Below are positions 19,698 through 31,677 of a DNA stretch of 64,000 nucleotides, in pieces; the stretch's first letter is position 1, and each line of letters starts with the position of its first letter. The DNA lies in contig CM075771.1 in NCBI GenBank assembly GCA_037974665.1, positions 5,084,881-5,148,880 of the forward strand, written 5' to 3'. This DNA is from Ehretia macrophylla (taxonomy: Eukaryota; Streptophyta; Magnoliopsida; Boraginales; Ehretiaceae). The translations under genes were made by a program, and so were the position numbers. The notes beneath the pieces were generated by a model. The model was not told the DNA's origin and ran no database searches. It was given only the letters and a program-made list of their open reading frames with translations.

Positions 19698-22262
19698 TGT
19701 GATACCCCGAACCTGGCATGTATTCAATAGCATTTAAAGTTCATTTAAATTGCATTTTATTGACCTTTCACCTTCTTTGACCAAACTAGTTGACTTTTCA
19801 TCAACATTGACCAACTAGGACAAGGTGGGAACTTTTGAAATGTTTAATAAAGGGAAAACTTGGGATTAGAAATAAAAAAATGCAATCTTAAGTTAGTCAA
19901 AATTTGGGTCAACTTTGGAATTAAATCTGAACCAATTAGGGAAGAGTTAGGTAGCAAATTATATATGGTTGGAAAGCTCTATGAGTCTAGTTTCTGAGGC
20001 TTCAAACCGTTCGTGAATTGGAGTTTTCTAGAAGAAGTTATGGCTGTTTTCGTAAGGTCGCGCATAGCTGTTTTGGTTTAGCGGGTTGACCGAATTTTTT
20101 TGACCTTTGACTTCTTGTCATTTTTTCCTAAATAAGCAGAATGCACATGAAAAAAAACAGAGAAAAAGGCTTGAAACCATGAGGAAAAGAAAGAGAAAAA
20201 GAAAGAAGAAAATTTCAACTACAAATCACCAAATCTTCGCGTGAGCTTGCACGGGGTGGTTTCCGAGGCACTCTACGAGGTTTTCCTAGCGTCTAGGAGC
20301 GTCTAAGGTGAGGGTTTCATCGTTATTTGCGCATTTGAAAATATTGAACGTAAACTTTAATTTTTGTGATTTAACCGTAGGTTGTTATTTTGTCTGTTTC
20401 ATTGCTTAAAGAATGTTCCCTAGCAATTGTAGAACGTGTATTTATAACTTTTTAACATTTTCTGCGGTTGAATATCGAATTTGAAATATAAATTGTGTAA
20501 TGAATAGTAAATAGTGAATAGTAAACCCCCGTTTCGATGAAGTTGCGCTGTTATGCTTTCTGTTGATGTGAAAAGGTGCTAGGTATGCTAGAATGTCTAA
20601 ATGCATGGTTTGTTTAGGTTGCGTAATGGAAAAAATGAGAAAAATGCCTCGGTGAAAGTCGGGGTCGTTTAGGTCGAGTTTAGCGTTTTCTCGTGTTACG
20701 TGATGGCATTGTTTCGGGAGGCGATGGAAGCACTTTTGGTGTGGTAATGACATTAGTCGGGTGTTTGGTTAGTATAGTTGTAGTTCAAACGAGCAAAGGG
20801 GGAAATCGGGACTTTGCGTGAATTCTAGGGTAAAGTAGGGTTTCGGGGTCTTTAGACGTGCCTTATGGTGACCTAGGAGGATTGGTGAAGTCGGTTTCCA
20901 AAGCTCGTGGCTCGTTTGAAAGTAGTAGCGTTTTGAAAGTTGGGGACATTTTTGGGATTTTGTGTGTTTTCATAGTATATTGTTTATAGAATGTTTATAA
21001 TGCCTATAGAATACTTGTTAATGCTTGATAATGTTAGTTGGTGTTGTTCTTGTTACTTGTTTGATTGCAAATGCTTGTTAATGCTTATTACGCTTGTTAG
21101 AGTTGATTATTGATTGAAATGTTTATCAATTGTTGAGAATGCTTGATATCTCTCGTTTATCGCCTTGTATCGAGTCTTGCATTGCATAGTGTCTCGCATG
21201 TGAGTGATGGGCCTCTCTGGGTAGCCTCGGGTTGCCAGTGTTGGTTGCTCTAGCTCCGTAGCTATTCCCTCTTCTCGCTTGGGTTGCCTCCCAGGGAGTT
21301 TTGGGTCGTAGAATTGATGGATACTTCCGGGGTATTCCAAACTGGTGTTATAAGGTGGATACGCGCTTATTGTCATCGTTGTCAACATCAAGCTCGAGAT
21401 TGATGTATCGCTCGTGAAATGGTACATTGCTCGTATGAGTGGACCATAGCCTTCGGAGTATGGTATAGCTTTGAATGGTTGTGTTAATGCTTTCAGTAAT
21501 TGCTTATTGTATTGATTGTTTGTCTTGATTGCTTATTTATCAGTTATATTGCTTAACTGTCTTATTTGCATTGCACGACTTTCTTTCTCTCCAACTCGAT
21601 ATATGTCTCGCCCTCACTGAGTATACGTGTTGTGTATACTCATTCCTCACCACCACATTTCAGGAAATGTCATGTTAGCTGGAAAGTTCGTGATTTCGTG
21701 AAAGTTCGTGCCTGAAGAGTTGTCTTGCGTGCCTATGTGGCTTGAGTGTCGAAGTTGTAAAGATATATGCTTTCATATGTTGTATGTATTTATTGTTAAA
21801 AGAAATGTAATTTAAATCTAGCTAGGTAGTTGAGGTAAATTAATAAGCTAGTTTCTGTAATCAGTTAGCATAGCTTAACTTCAATGCATGTTGTAATGTC
21901 CAAAGGAAAAGAGCTAGAATGGCATGATAGTTTATTTTATGCAGTAGCTTAGTATGGTTTAATTTTCAAGTTTGAGTGTACTTGTCAAAAATGAAAAGAG
22001 ATAGGTTAGCTTTTAAATTGGAAATGTATGTATACTTGTTGAGTTTAATTGTTGAGAACCGAGGCTCGGATGGCCTTGAGGAAGTTTTGTATGGTTGGAC
22101 ACGGTGGTGGTCCATTTATATGCTATTACAGGTTTTACATTTCGCCTAGAAACAGGGGAGACTCCGTCCGTTTTCCCTGAAAAATTTGCCCGGGTTTGGA
22201 TTTGGGTTGTGATTAGATCGATTGATAGAACTCCCGGTCTCGAGAGGGATCGGGGTGTTACA
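19698..22262 (+). repeat. 5' LTR
   Basis: TGTGATACCCC to GGGGTGTTACA. Contains the GGGGTGGTTTCCGAGG block, an AAGGTGAGGG motif near 20305 that looks like a splice donor, and the segment 21140-21350 also found in the solo LTR. No gene. The 62-106 codon frames inside it recur in the 3' LTR simply because the two are copies. Confidence 0.95.
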
Positions 22263-22264
22263 GG

Positions 22265-22276
22265 TGGTATCAGAGC
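22265..22276 (+). promoter_or_regulatory. Primer binding site (initiator Met tRNA)
   Basis: TGGTATCAGAGC, two bases after the 5' LTR. This is the standard plant LTR-element site complementary to the 3' end of initiator methionine tRNA. Confidence 0.93.
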
Positions 22277-23954
22277 TTGTCTAGCTCATAAGCCGGGACA
22301 TGGTCCTCGGTCTGGTGGGTAGTGATCCTTGAATGTGTGCTTGTTAAGTGTGTCTTGAAAGTGTATGCTTGTATGTGAGATTGTGTGTCTTGACTTGAAT
22401 GTATGAACTTATGTGATATAGTTATGTGTTATGTGTTAAATGTTTCTCAAGAAAGGTGAAATGTCTAGTTGTCTATCGAATTGACTTATTGAATTGGCAT
22501 CATGAATCGAATCGACCTCGTGAATTGTTATTTGCTTGAAGTATTGCTTGTAATGTATGTATTGAAATGTCTTGAATTGGTTATGCTGTGATTTGAATTG
22601 ATTATGTTGTGCTTGACTTGATTATCATGATTGATTGACTTTGTTGAATAAACTCTTTTGTGAACTTGCTTGCATAATAGTATAAGGCATGTGTATAACT
22701 GCGATATATTGGCATTCATACATGTCCTATTGAAATGGTAAGTAAATCTTCTTCCTCCCCTGAAGAAAAGTGGTTAGTAGCAGGCCCTCCAAGTAATATG
22801 GATTGACGGGAATAAGCAGTATTTGACTAGCCTTTATTTGGCAGTTGGTGTTTGCTCTTGGATCTCGGTTATTGGCGAATCTCTAAGGTCTTCCTCTGTG
22901 ATTAACAATTGTGAAGAGTAGTTTTCTCTTGGGGTTTTATTTGATTGTTCTCTGGGGCATTCTTTGGTTTTCTCAATGGGTATTCTTTGGAGACTTCTGT
23001 TGGCACTTTTCGGTGGACTTGGCTATTGGGTTTCAATTGGATTTACTGCACGATATTATCTATAGTATATGTGTCTCGGACTTTATTGGTATGATACTGA
23101 CATCCCTAATTGGAAATTCTTCAATGGCATTTTATAGAATTCTTAGTGGGCATTCTACTAGTATCTTTCCTTGATGGCACTTATTGGAAGTCTTACACTT
23201 GGAATCCTGTTCAGACTTATTATCTCATATTGCTTATGGTATGATGTAAAATGCTTTGGGCTTTCTTGGTGGTAAATTGTATAAGTTCTCACCTGGCGAA
23301 CAGTGAAGAGGCCTTGGAGTTTGGTTTTGTATGTTGTACACCTGCTCGGGAATCTTACTCGGATTTCTCATCTAGTTGGAAAAATTATATTTGTTATTTA
23401 ACTTGACTGTCTTATTAGGCACATGATAATTCCTCTAGTATTTCCTTAGACATTATTCTCAGCATTTGATAGCGATACTCGGAATCTAATGGGTTGTCCT
23501 ATGGGGTTATTATTTGGAAGGCTTCTTTGGAACTTTGGAAGTATATTTGATTGGGTTTCTTGGTATTTTCTTCAGCACTCTTAACAGGGAATTCTTCTAT
23601 GAAATTCATAACCAGCGGGGTATTTCTTGGACCTTTGGATAGAACCTTTGATTGAGCCTTTATTTGGCTTTTTGCTTGGGGATTCTCAAGCAGTAATAGT
23701 TGAACTTCTACTAGAGATTCGTGTATAGGGTATTCATTTGGTATTCCTCTTATCATTAATATGTGATGTGATTTTATCTACAGTATCTTTGCTTAGGTCT
23801 TTATTGGTATTATCTCGGCGCTTTTGGTTGGAATTTTATTCTTCTTCGGTATTCGTGTCAACGGGATTCTTCAACCGATGAAGATTAGTCTGAATTGGAT
23901 TTCAGATGATGCTGAGTTCTATTGGAAGAAGAATTGCGAGGACGCAATTGTTTT

Positions 23955-23967
23955 AAGGGGGGAAGGA
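23955..23967 (+). promoter_or_regulatory. Polypurine tract
   Basis: AAGGGGGGAAGGA directly before the 3' LTR: the plus-strand primer for reverse transcription. Confidence 0.93.
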
Positions 23968-26532
23968 TGTGATACCCTGAACCTGGCATGTATTCAATAG
24001 CATTTAAAGTTCATTTAAATTGCATTTTATTGACCTTTCACCTTCTTTGACCAAACTAGTTGACTTTTCATCTACATTGACCAACTAGGATAAGGTGGGA
24101 ACTTTTGAAATGTTTAATAAAGGGAAAACTTGGGATTAGAAATAAAAAAATGCAATCTTAAGTTAGTCAAAATTTGGGTCAACTTTGGAATTAAATCTGA
24201 ACCAATTAGGGAAGAGTTAGGTAGCAAATTATGTATGGTTGGACAGCTCTATGAGTCTAGTTTCTGAGGCTTCAAACCGTTCGTGAATTGGAGTTTTCTA
24301 GAAGAAGTTATGGCTGTTTTCGTAAGGTCGCGCATACCTGTTTTGGTTTAGCGGGTTGACCGAATTTTTTTGACCTTTGACTTCTTGTCTTTTTTTCCTA
24401 AATAAGCAGAATGCACATGAAAAAAAACAGAGAAAAAGGCTTGAAACCATGAGGACAAGAAAGAGAAAAAGAAAGAAGAAAATTTCAACTACAAATCACC
24501 AAATCTTCGCGTGAGCTTGCACGGGGTGGTTTCCGAGGCACCCTACGAGGTTTTCCTAGCGTCTAGGAGCGTCTAAGGTGAGGGTTTCATCGTTATTTGC
24601 GCATTTGAAAATATTGAACGTAAACTTTAATTTTTGTGATTTAACCGTAGGTTGTTATTTTGTCTGTTTCATTGCTTAAAGAATGTTCCCTAGCAATTGT
24701 AGAACGTGTATTTATAACTTTTTAACATTTTCTGCGGTTGAATATCGAATTTGAAATATAAATTGTGTAATGAATAGTAAATAGTGAATAGTAAACCCCC
24801 GTTTCGATGAAGTTGCGCTGTTATGCTTTCTGTTGATGTGAAAAGGTGCTAGGTATGCTAGAATGTCTAAATGCATGGTTTGTTTAGGTTGCGTAATGGA
24901 AAAAATGAGAAAAATGCCTCGGTGAAAGTCGGGGTCGTTTAGGTCGAGTTTAGCGTTTTCTCGTTTTACGTGATGGCATTGTTTCGGGAGGCCATGGAAG
25001 CACTTTTGGTGTGATTATGGCATTGGTTGGGTGTTTGGTTAGTATAGTTGTAGTTCAAACGAGCAAAGGGGGAAATCGGGACTTTGCGTGAATTCTAGGG
25101 TAAAGTAGGGTTTCGGGGTCTTTAGACGTGCCTTATGGTGACCTAGGAGGATTGGTGAAGTCGGTTTCCAAAGCTCGTGGCTCGTTTGAAAGTAGTAGCG
25201 TTTTGAAAGTTGGGGACATTTTTGGGATTTTGTGTGTTTTCATAGTATATTGTTTATAGAATGTTTATAATGCCTATAGAATACTTGTTAATGCTTGATA
25301 ATGTTAGTTGGTGTTGTTCTTGTTACTTGTTTGATTGCAAATGCTTGTTAATGCTTATTACGCTTGTTAGAGTTGATTATTGATTGAAATGTTTATCAAT
25401 TGTTGAGAATGCTTGATATCTCTCGTTTATCGCCTTGTATCGAGTCTTGCATTGCATAGTGTCTCGCATGTGAGTGATGGGCCTCTCTGGGTAGCCTCGG
25501 GTTGCCAGTGTTGGTTGCTCTAGCTCCGTAGCTATTCCCTCTTCTCGCTTGGGTTGCCTCCCAGGGAGTTTTGGGTCGTAGAATTGATGGATACTTCCGG
25601 GGTATTCCAAACTGGTGTTATAAGGTGGATGCGCGCTTATTGTCATCGTTGTCAACATCAAGCTCGAGATTGATGTATCGCTCGTGAAATGGTACATTGC
25701 TCGTATGAGTGGACCATAGCCTTCGGAGTATGGTATAGCTTTGAATGGTTGTGTTAATGCTTTCAGTAATTGCTTATTGTATTGATTGTTTGTCTTGATT
25801 GCTTATTTATCAGTTATATTGCTTAACTGTCTTATTTGCATTGCACGACTTTCTTTCTCTCCAACTCGATATCTGTCTCGCCCTCACTGAGTATACGTGT
25901 TGTGTATACTCACTCCTCACCACCACATTTCAGGAAATGTCATGTTAGCTGGAAAGTTCGTGATTTCGTGAAAGTTCGTGCCTGAAGAGTTGTCTTGCGT
26001 GCCTATGTGGCTTGAGTGTCGAAGTTGTAAAGATATATGCTTTCATATGTTGTATGTATTTATTGTTAAAAGAAATGTAATTTAAATCTAGCTAGGTAGT
26101 TGAGGTAAATTAATAAGCTAGTTTCTGTAATCAGTTAGCATAGCTTAACTTCAATGCATGTTGTAATGTCCAAAGGAAAAGAGCTAGAATGGCATGATAG
26201 TTTATTTTATGCAGTAGCTTAGTATGGTTTAATTTTCAAGTTTGAGTGTACTTGTCAAAAATGAAAAGAGATAGGTTAGCTTTTAAATTGGAAATGTATG
26301 TATACTTGTTGAGTTTAATTGTTGAGAACCGAGGCTCGGATGGCCTTGAGGAAGTTTTGTATGGTTGGACACGGTGGTGGTCCATTTATATGCTATTACA
26401 GGTTTTACATTTCGCCTAGAAACAGGGGAGACTCCGTCCGTTTTCCCTGAAAATTTTGCCCGGGTTTGGATTTGGGTTGTGATTAGATCGATTGATAGAA
26501 CTCCCGGTCTCGAGAGGGATCGGGGTGTTACA
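23968..26532 (+). repeat. 3' LTR
   Basis: Same length as the 5' LTR and about 99% identical. In the one window where the two differ most (25.0 kb here, 20.7 kb in the 5' LTR) this copy agrees with the solo LTR at 9535, so the 5' copy is the changed one. Confidence 0.95.
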
Positions 26533-26537
26533 GAGAT
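26533..26537. repeat. Target-site duplication, right (GAGAT)
   Basis: Followed directly by GGCCCATTC of the 5S spacer. Confidence 0.95.
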
Positions 26538-27034
26538 GGCCCATTCAAAAGTCCCATTGGGATTAACGACAACCCATCCACTTCAACAATGCAGCATCCT
26601 CGCAAGACGTGATATCGACACGTTGTAGGGACCTCTGATGTCCCGCGAGTCTGGTTGTCGTCCTTTTAACAGCTCATGACGTACAATCCGGGACGGAAAA
26701 ATTGAGCAAAAGAACAAAAGTGGCCTGAAACTGATGGAAATGTTCGATTTAGGGCTCCAAAAATGGGCAGAGCGAGCAAGCTAGCTACCCCCGTCGTAGA
26801 GCTTTCAGAGAGTTTTGCAACGGTATACTGTGCGCCACGTAACTCTTTACGGATCAAAAGTTATGGGCACCGGAGCGTCGGAGAACTGGTCACAAACCCT
26901 ACGCCCTCGGTTTGCGGGCCCGGCCTCTACGTGAAGCGAAGTTTTCTTGCCCAATGTTCCGTGGGATTCGGTAATAGAGATTTGGTGGATAAAGTATCTT
27001 GGCAACTCTAACCAGGGCAAAAAAAATTGAAAAG

Positions 27035-27153
27035 TGGGTGCAACACGAGGACTTCCCAGGGGGTCACCCATCCTAGTACTACTCTCGCCCAAGCATGCTT
27101 AACTTCAGAGTTCTGATAGGATCCTGTGCATTAGCGCTTGTATGATCGCACCC
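27035..27153 (-). rRNA. 5S rRNA gene, unit 28
   Basis: Full length. GCATGCTT in the A box, TTCAGAG, GATAGGATCCTGTGC and TAGCGCTTGTATG. Confidence 0.92.
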
Positions 27154-27711
27154 GTCATGTTGAGGGCACAATTCCTATATGTGTTAATGGTTCACAGTGC
27201 CATCCTAGAGAGATGGCCCATTCAAAAGGCCCAATGGGCTTAACGACAACCCATCCGCTTCAACAACGCAGCATCCTCGCAAGACGTGATATCGATACAT
27301 TGTAGGGCCCTCTGATGTACCGCGAGTCAGGTTGTCGTCCTTTTAACAGCTCACGACGTACGATCCGGGATGGAAAAATAGGGCAAAATAAGTAAAGTGG
27401 CCTGAAACAGATGAAAACGTTCGGTTTTCGGATCCCAAAACAGGCACAGCGAGTGTGCTCGCTGCCACCGTCGTAGAGCTCTCAGAGAGCTTTGCAACGG
27501 TATGTTTTCCGCCGCGTAACTCCTTACGGATCAAAAGTTATGGGCACCGGAGCAATGGATACCTGGTCACAAACCCTACGCCCTCGGTTTGCGGGCCCAG
27601 CCTCTACGTGAAGCGAAGTTGTCTTGACCAATGTTCCGTGGGATTCGTTAATAGAGATTTGGTGGATAAAGTATCTTGGCAATCCTAACCAGGGCAAAAA
27701 AAATTGAAAAA

Positions 27712-27830
27712 TGGATGCAACACGAGGACTTCCATGGGGGTCACCCATCCTAGTACTACTCTCGCCCAAGCACGCTTAACTTCGGAGTTCTGATGGGATC
27801 CGGTGCATTAGTGCTGGTATATTCGCACCC
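27712..27830 (-). rRNA. 5S rRNA gene, unit 29
   Basis: Full length. TGGATGC at the 3' end, TTCCATGGGGG and ATATTCGC; A box intact. Confidence 0.93.
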
Positions 27831-28389
27831 GTCATGTTGAGGGCATAATTCCTATATGTATTAACGGTTCACAGTCCCAGCCTAGAGAGATGGCCCATTC
27901 AAAAAGCCCAATGGGCTTAACGACAACCCATCCGCTTCAACAACGCAGCTTCCTCGCAAGACGTGATATTGACACGTTGTAGGGCCCTCTGATGTACCGG
28001 GAGTCTGGTTGTCGTCCTTTTACAGCTCACGACTTACGATATGGGACGAAAAAACACGGCAAAAGAAAAAAAATTGGCCTGAAACTGATGAAAACGTTCG
28101 ATTTTGGGCTCCAAAAATGTTCACAACAAGCAAGCTCTCGCTGCCCCGTCGTAGAGCTCTTCGAGAGCATTGCAACGGTATCATGTGCGCAGCGTAACTC
28201 CTTACATATCAAAAGTTATGGGCACCGCAGTGATGGAGACTTGGTCTCAAATCCTATACCCTCGGTTTGTGGGCCCGGCCTCTACGTGAAGCGAAGTTGT
28301 CTTGCCCAATGTTCCGTGGGATTCGGTAATAGAGATTTGGTGGATAATGTATCTTGGCAACCCAAACCAAGGCAAAAAAAATTGAAAAG

Positions 28390-28508
28390 GGGGTGCAACA
28401 AGAGGACTTCCCAAGGAGTCACCCATCCTAGTACTACTCTCGCCCAAGCACGCTTAACTTCGGAGTTCTGATGGGATCCGGTGCATTAGTGCTGGTATGA
28501 TCGCACCA
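28390..28508 (-). rRNA. 5S rRNA gene, unit 30
   Basis: Full length. ACAAGAGG, CCAAGGAGTC in the C box, GCACCA at the 5' end; otherwise consensus. Confidence 0.94.
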
Positions 28509-29066
28509 GTCATGTTAAAGGCACAATTCCTATATGTGTTAACGGTTCACAGTCCCAGCCTAGAGAGATGGCCCATTCAAAAGGCCCAATGGGCTTAACG
28601 ACAACCCATCCCCTTCAACAACGCAGCATCCTCGCAAGACGTGATATCGACACGTTGTAGGGCCCTCTGATGTCCCGTGAGTCAGGTTGTCTTCCTTTTA
28701 ACAGCTCACGAAATGCGATCCGGGAAGGAAAAATATAGCAAAAGAAGAAAATTAGACTGAAACTGATGAAAATGTTCAATTTTGGGCTCCAAAAATGGGC
28801 AAAGCGAGCAAGCTGGCTACCCACGTCGTAGAGCTCTCAGAGAGCTTTGCAACGGTATGATGTACGCCGCGTAACTCCTTACGAATCAAAAGTTATGGGC
28901 ACCGGAGCGACGGAGACCTGGTCATAAACCCTACGTCCTCAGTTTGCGGGCCCGACCTCTACGTGAAGCGAAGTTGTCTTGCCCAATGTTCTGTTGGATT
29001 CGGTAATAGAGATTTGGTGGATAAAGTATCATGGCAACCCTAACCAGGGCAAAAAAAATTGAAAAG

Positions 29067-29185
29067 GGGGTGCAACACGAGGACTTCCCAAGGGGTCACC
29101 CATCCTAGTACTACTCTCGCCCAAGCCCGGTTAAGTTTGGAGTTCTGATGGGATCCGGTGCATTAGTGCTAGTATGATCACACCC
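29067..29185 (-). rRNA. 5S rRNA gene, unit 31
   Basis: Full length. The A box is heavily altered (AGCCCGGTTAAGTTTGG); also CTAGTATGATCACACCC. Confidence 0.92.
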
Positions 29186-29727
29186 GTCATGTTGAGGGCA
29201 CAATTCCTATATGTGTTAACGGTTCACAGTCCTAGCCTAGAGAGATAGCCCATTCAAAAGGCCCAATGGGCTTAACGACAACCCATCTGCTTCAACAACG
29301 CAGCATCCTCGCAAGACGTGATATCGACACGTTGTAGGGCCCTCTGATGTCCCGCGAGTCAGGTTGTCGTCCTTTTAATAGCTCACGACGTACGATCCGG
29401 GATGGAAAAACAGAGTTAAAGAACAAAAGTGGCCTGAAACTGATAAAAATGTTCGATTTTGGGCTCCAAAAATGGACACAGCGAGCAAGCTGGCTGCCCC
29501 CGTCGTAGAGCTCTTAGAGAGCTTTGTAACGGTATGTTGTGCGCCGCGTAACTCCTTACGGATCAAAAGTTATGGGCACCGGAGCGACGGAGACCTGGTC
29601 ACAAACCCTACGCCCTCGATATGCGGGCCCGGCCTCTACGTGAAGCGAAGTTGTCTTGCCCAATGTTCCGTGGGATTCGGTAATAGAGATTTGGTGGATA
29701 AAGTATCTTGGCAACCTTAACCAGGGC

Positions 29728-29742
29728 AAAAAAAATTGAAAA
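29728..29742 (-). terminator. Pol III terminator of unit 32 (representative)
   Basis: Read in the RNA sense the gene end is followed by C, TTTT, CAA, then TTTTTTTT. The T4-CAA-T8 pattern is kept behind almost every unit and fits RNA polymerase III termination, with the second tract as backup. Confidence 0.9.
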
Positions 29743-29743
29743 G

Positions 29744-29862
29744 GGGGTGCAACACGAGGACTTCCCATGGGGTCACCCATCCTAGTACTACTTTCGCCCA
29801 AGCATGCTTAACTTCGGAGTTCTGATGGGATCCGGTGCATTAGTGCTGGTATGATCGTACCC
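29744..29862 (-). rRNA. 5S rRNA gene, unit 32
   Basis: Full length. CCCATGGGG, CTACTTTCGC, GCATGCTT (A box) and GATCGTACCC. Confidence 0.93.
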
Positions 29863-30420
29863 GTCATCTTGAGGGCACAATTCCTATATGTGTTAACGAT
29901 TCACAGTCCCAACCTAGAGAGATGGCCCATTCAAAATGCCCAATGGGCTTAACAACAACCCATCCGCTTCAACAACGCAGCATCCTCGCAAGACGTGATA
30001 TCGACACGTTGTAGGGCCCTCTGATATCCCGCAAGTCAGGTTGTCGTCCTTTTAACAGCTCACGACGTACGATCCGGGACGGAAAAACAGAGCAAAAGAA
30101 GAAAAGTGGCCTGAAACTGATGAAAACGTTCGATTTTGGGCTCCAAAAAGATGCACAGTGAGCAAGCTAGCTGCCCCTGTCGTAGAGCTCTCAGAGAGCT
30201 TTGCAACGGTATGTTGTACGCTGCATAACTCCTTACGGATAAAAAGTTATGGGCACCGGAGCGACGGAGACCTGGTCACAAACCCTTCGCCCTCGGTTTG
30301 CGGGCTCGGCCTCTACGTGAAGCGAAGTTGTCTTGCCCAATGTTCCGTGGGATTCGGTAATAGAGATTTGGTGGATAAAGTATCTTGGCAACCCTAACCA
30401 GGGCAAATGAAATTGAAAAG

Positions 30421-30448
30421 GGGGTGCAACACGAGGACTTCCCTGGGG
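30421..30448 (-). pseudogene. 5S rRNA gene fragment, unit 33
   Basis: Only the last 28 nt of the RNA remain (GGGGTGCAAC to CCCTGGGG). The rest is replaced by filler DNA and the retrotransposon remnant. Confidence 0.9.
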
Positions 30449-30470
30449 CCAATGTTCCGTGGGATTCGGT
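30449..30470. other. Filler DNA copied from the nearby 5S spacer
   Basis: These 22 bases repeat 30337-30358 exactly, 112 bp to the left, and sit exactly between the broken 5S gene and the retrotransposon remnant. This is a templated insertion of the kind left by end-joining repair of a double-strand break. Confidence 0.88.
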
Positions 30471-31418
30471 ATGCCCCTTCCTGTCACAATAAGAAAAGCT
30501 GACGGACTGAGTAGCCGGTGAACTACCTGTGGATACGCGGACGGAAGAGGCTGATGGCGCTTTCGTCGGGCCATAGTTATTCCCTGGTATGTTCTGGCTC
30601 TGGCCCTGATTACGACCCTGACTCTAGAATTTCCTCTGCTGACCTGGAGGCTGGTATGGTTTCTTGTTTGGCTGACTCGAACCGGCTTCCTCTGGTTTCC
30701 TCTTCTCCACTCGAGAGGCAGCAGCAAAGAGAGTAGAATAGGTATTAAAGTCATGAGAGGCCAACTGGTCCTGAATCTCTGGCCTCAATCCAATAGTAAA
30801 TTTCCACATTCTTGCCTCCGGAGTACAAACCATAAATTGAGCATAACTGGACAGTCGATCAAAACGAGCCTCGTACTGGGCCACCGTCATATTACCCTGG
30901 GTCAAGTGCATGAACTCCTCGATCCGCCTCTACCTGGAAACTGTAGGTACATATTTCTCCTTAAATGCCTTAACGAAATTACCCCACAAGCGAGGTGTCT
31001 AATCAGTCTCCCACAGTGCCTCTACAGTGTGCCACCAATGCTCGGCATCCCCGTGCAATAGAAATACAGCAAACTCCACTTTCTCTTCATCTGTATAATC
31101 AAGTGGCTTGAAAATCTTCTCAATCTCGGACAGCCAAGCCTCTGCTTTCTCATCATCAGCTTCCCCGTAGAATTTAGACGGGCGAAAGTCAAGGAATTCC
31201 CTCATTCTGCTATGTCTCCCATGGTTACCCTCATTCCTGTTGTTGATGTTGTTGTTGTTGGCTTCACGAGCATCCTGACGCACCATCACACGTGATACAC
31301 AATCCATGGAATTTTCCATCATATTAAACATAGCTATACCGGGATTAGTTTGATAGGCATCCCCGGTCTCTTGAGGTTCACCGCTCCTATTAGTAGTACG
31401 GGTACTAGGGGCAGCCAT
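30471..31418 (-). pseudogene. gag remnant (Ty3/gypsy type), broken
   Basis: A reading frame from 31418 leftward encodes an N-terminal region rich in N and R, then a typical Retrotrans_gag stretch with FRPSKFYGEADDEKAEAWL, a YTDEEKVEFAVFLL helix and AEHWW. A further piece (30624-30911) carries the later part of the domain, with MTVAQYEARFDRLSSYA and a QPNKKPYQPPGQQ linker. The fossil is broken and its end is lost. It is the only sequence in the window with clear retroelement protein similarity. In life Gag forms the virus-like particle. Confidence 0.88.
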
Positions 31419-31654
31419 CTATAGGCACAAATTACGATGTACAATTTATTGAAATATGACAATTAAGAATCTAATGCATATGATATGCAACATAATATAG
31501 GTACAATTCTAAAAACATTTAAGGCAGGTAAGTCACTTAAGCACATAGAACATAGAAGGCACATTTATCACACAATAACACTTAAACAAGTCATCCTAAT
31601 TATCTTAACGCGCTACCCACGGTCCGAGAGTTAAACCCGGCTTAAGCAATCTTA

Positions 31655-31666
31655 GCTCTGATACCA
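31655..31666 (-). promoter_or_regulatory. Primer binding site of the remnant
   Basis: TGGTATCAGAGC on the minus strand, 11 bp inside the LTR boundary; complementary to initiator Met tRNA. Confidence 0.92.
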
Positions 31667-31677
31667 TTCTTCTAAGG

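Larger units (their letters stand above)
22263..23967 (+). other. Internal region without coding capacity
   Basis: The 1705 bp between the LTRs begin with the primer site and end with the purine tract. The sequence is T- and G-rich; the longest open frames are below 90 codons and none resembles a retroelement protein. I recognise nothing else here. Confidence 0.85.
19698..26532 (+). mobile_element. Complete-ended, non-coding LTR retrotransposon with 2.6-kb LTRs
   Basis: A 6835-bp element with two 2565-bp LTRs, a perfect 5-bp target duplication, an initiator-Met-tRNA primer site and a polypurine tract. By eye the LTRs differ at about 20 positions (about 0.8%), so insertion is recent: a few hundred thousand years at a commonly used grass rate, which is inference. 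The 1.7-kb interior has no recognisable gag, protease, reverse transcriptase or integrase, so the element must have moved with proteins from a relative (non-autonomous, LARD-like). LTR termini and the purine tract look like Ty3/gypsy. Lineage is not certain without coding domains. Confidence 0.93.
26533..30448 (-). repeat. 5S rDNA tandem array, block C (units 28-33)
   Basis: Five complete units of 677-678 bp, then the first bases of a sixth whose remainder is lost at the breakpoint of the retrotransposon remnant. No other gene in the spacers. Confidence 0.97.

Noticed and set aside
22265-22276. tRNA-like sequence after the LTR
   Set aside because: Only the 12-base primer site complementary to initiator Met tRNA; no tRNA gene follows.
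27992-28471. 159-codon plus-strand frame
   Set aside because: It spans a spacer and a 5S gene antisense, and exists only because this unit happens to lack stops; sister units are interrupted.
30233-30754. 173-codon minus-strand frame
   Set aside because: It crosses from retrotransposon remnant through filler DNA into the 5S spacer; an accident of the junction.
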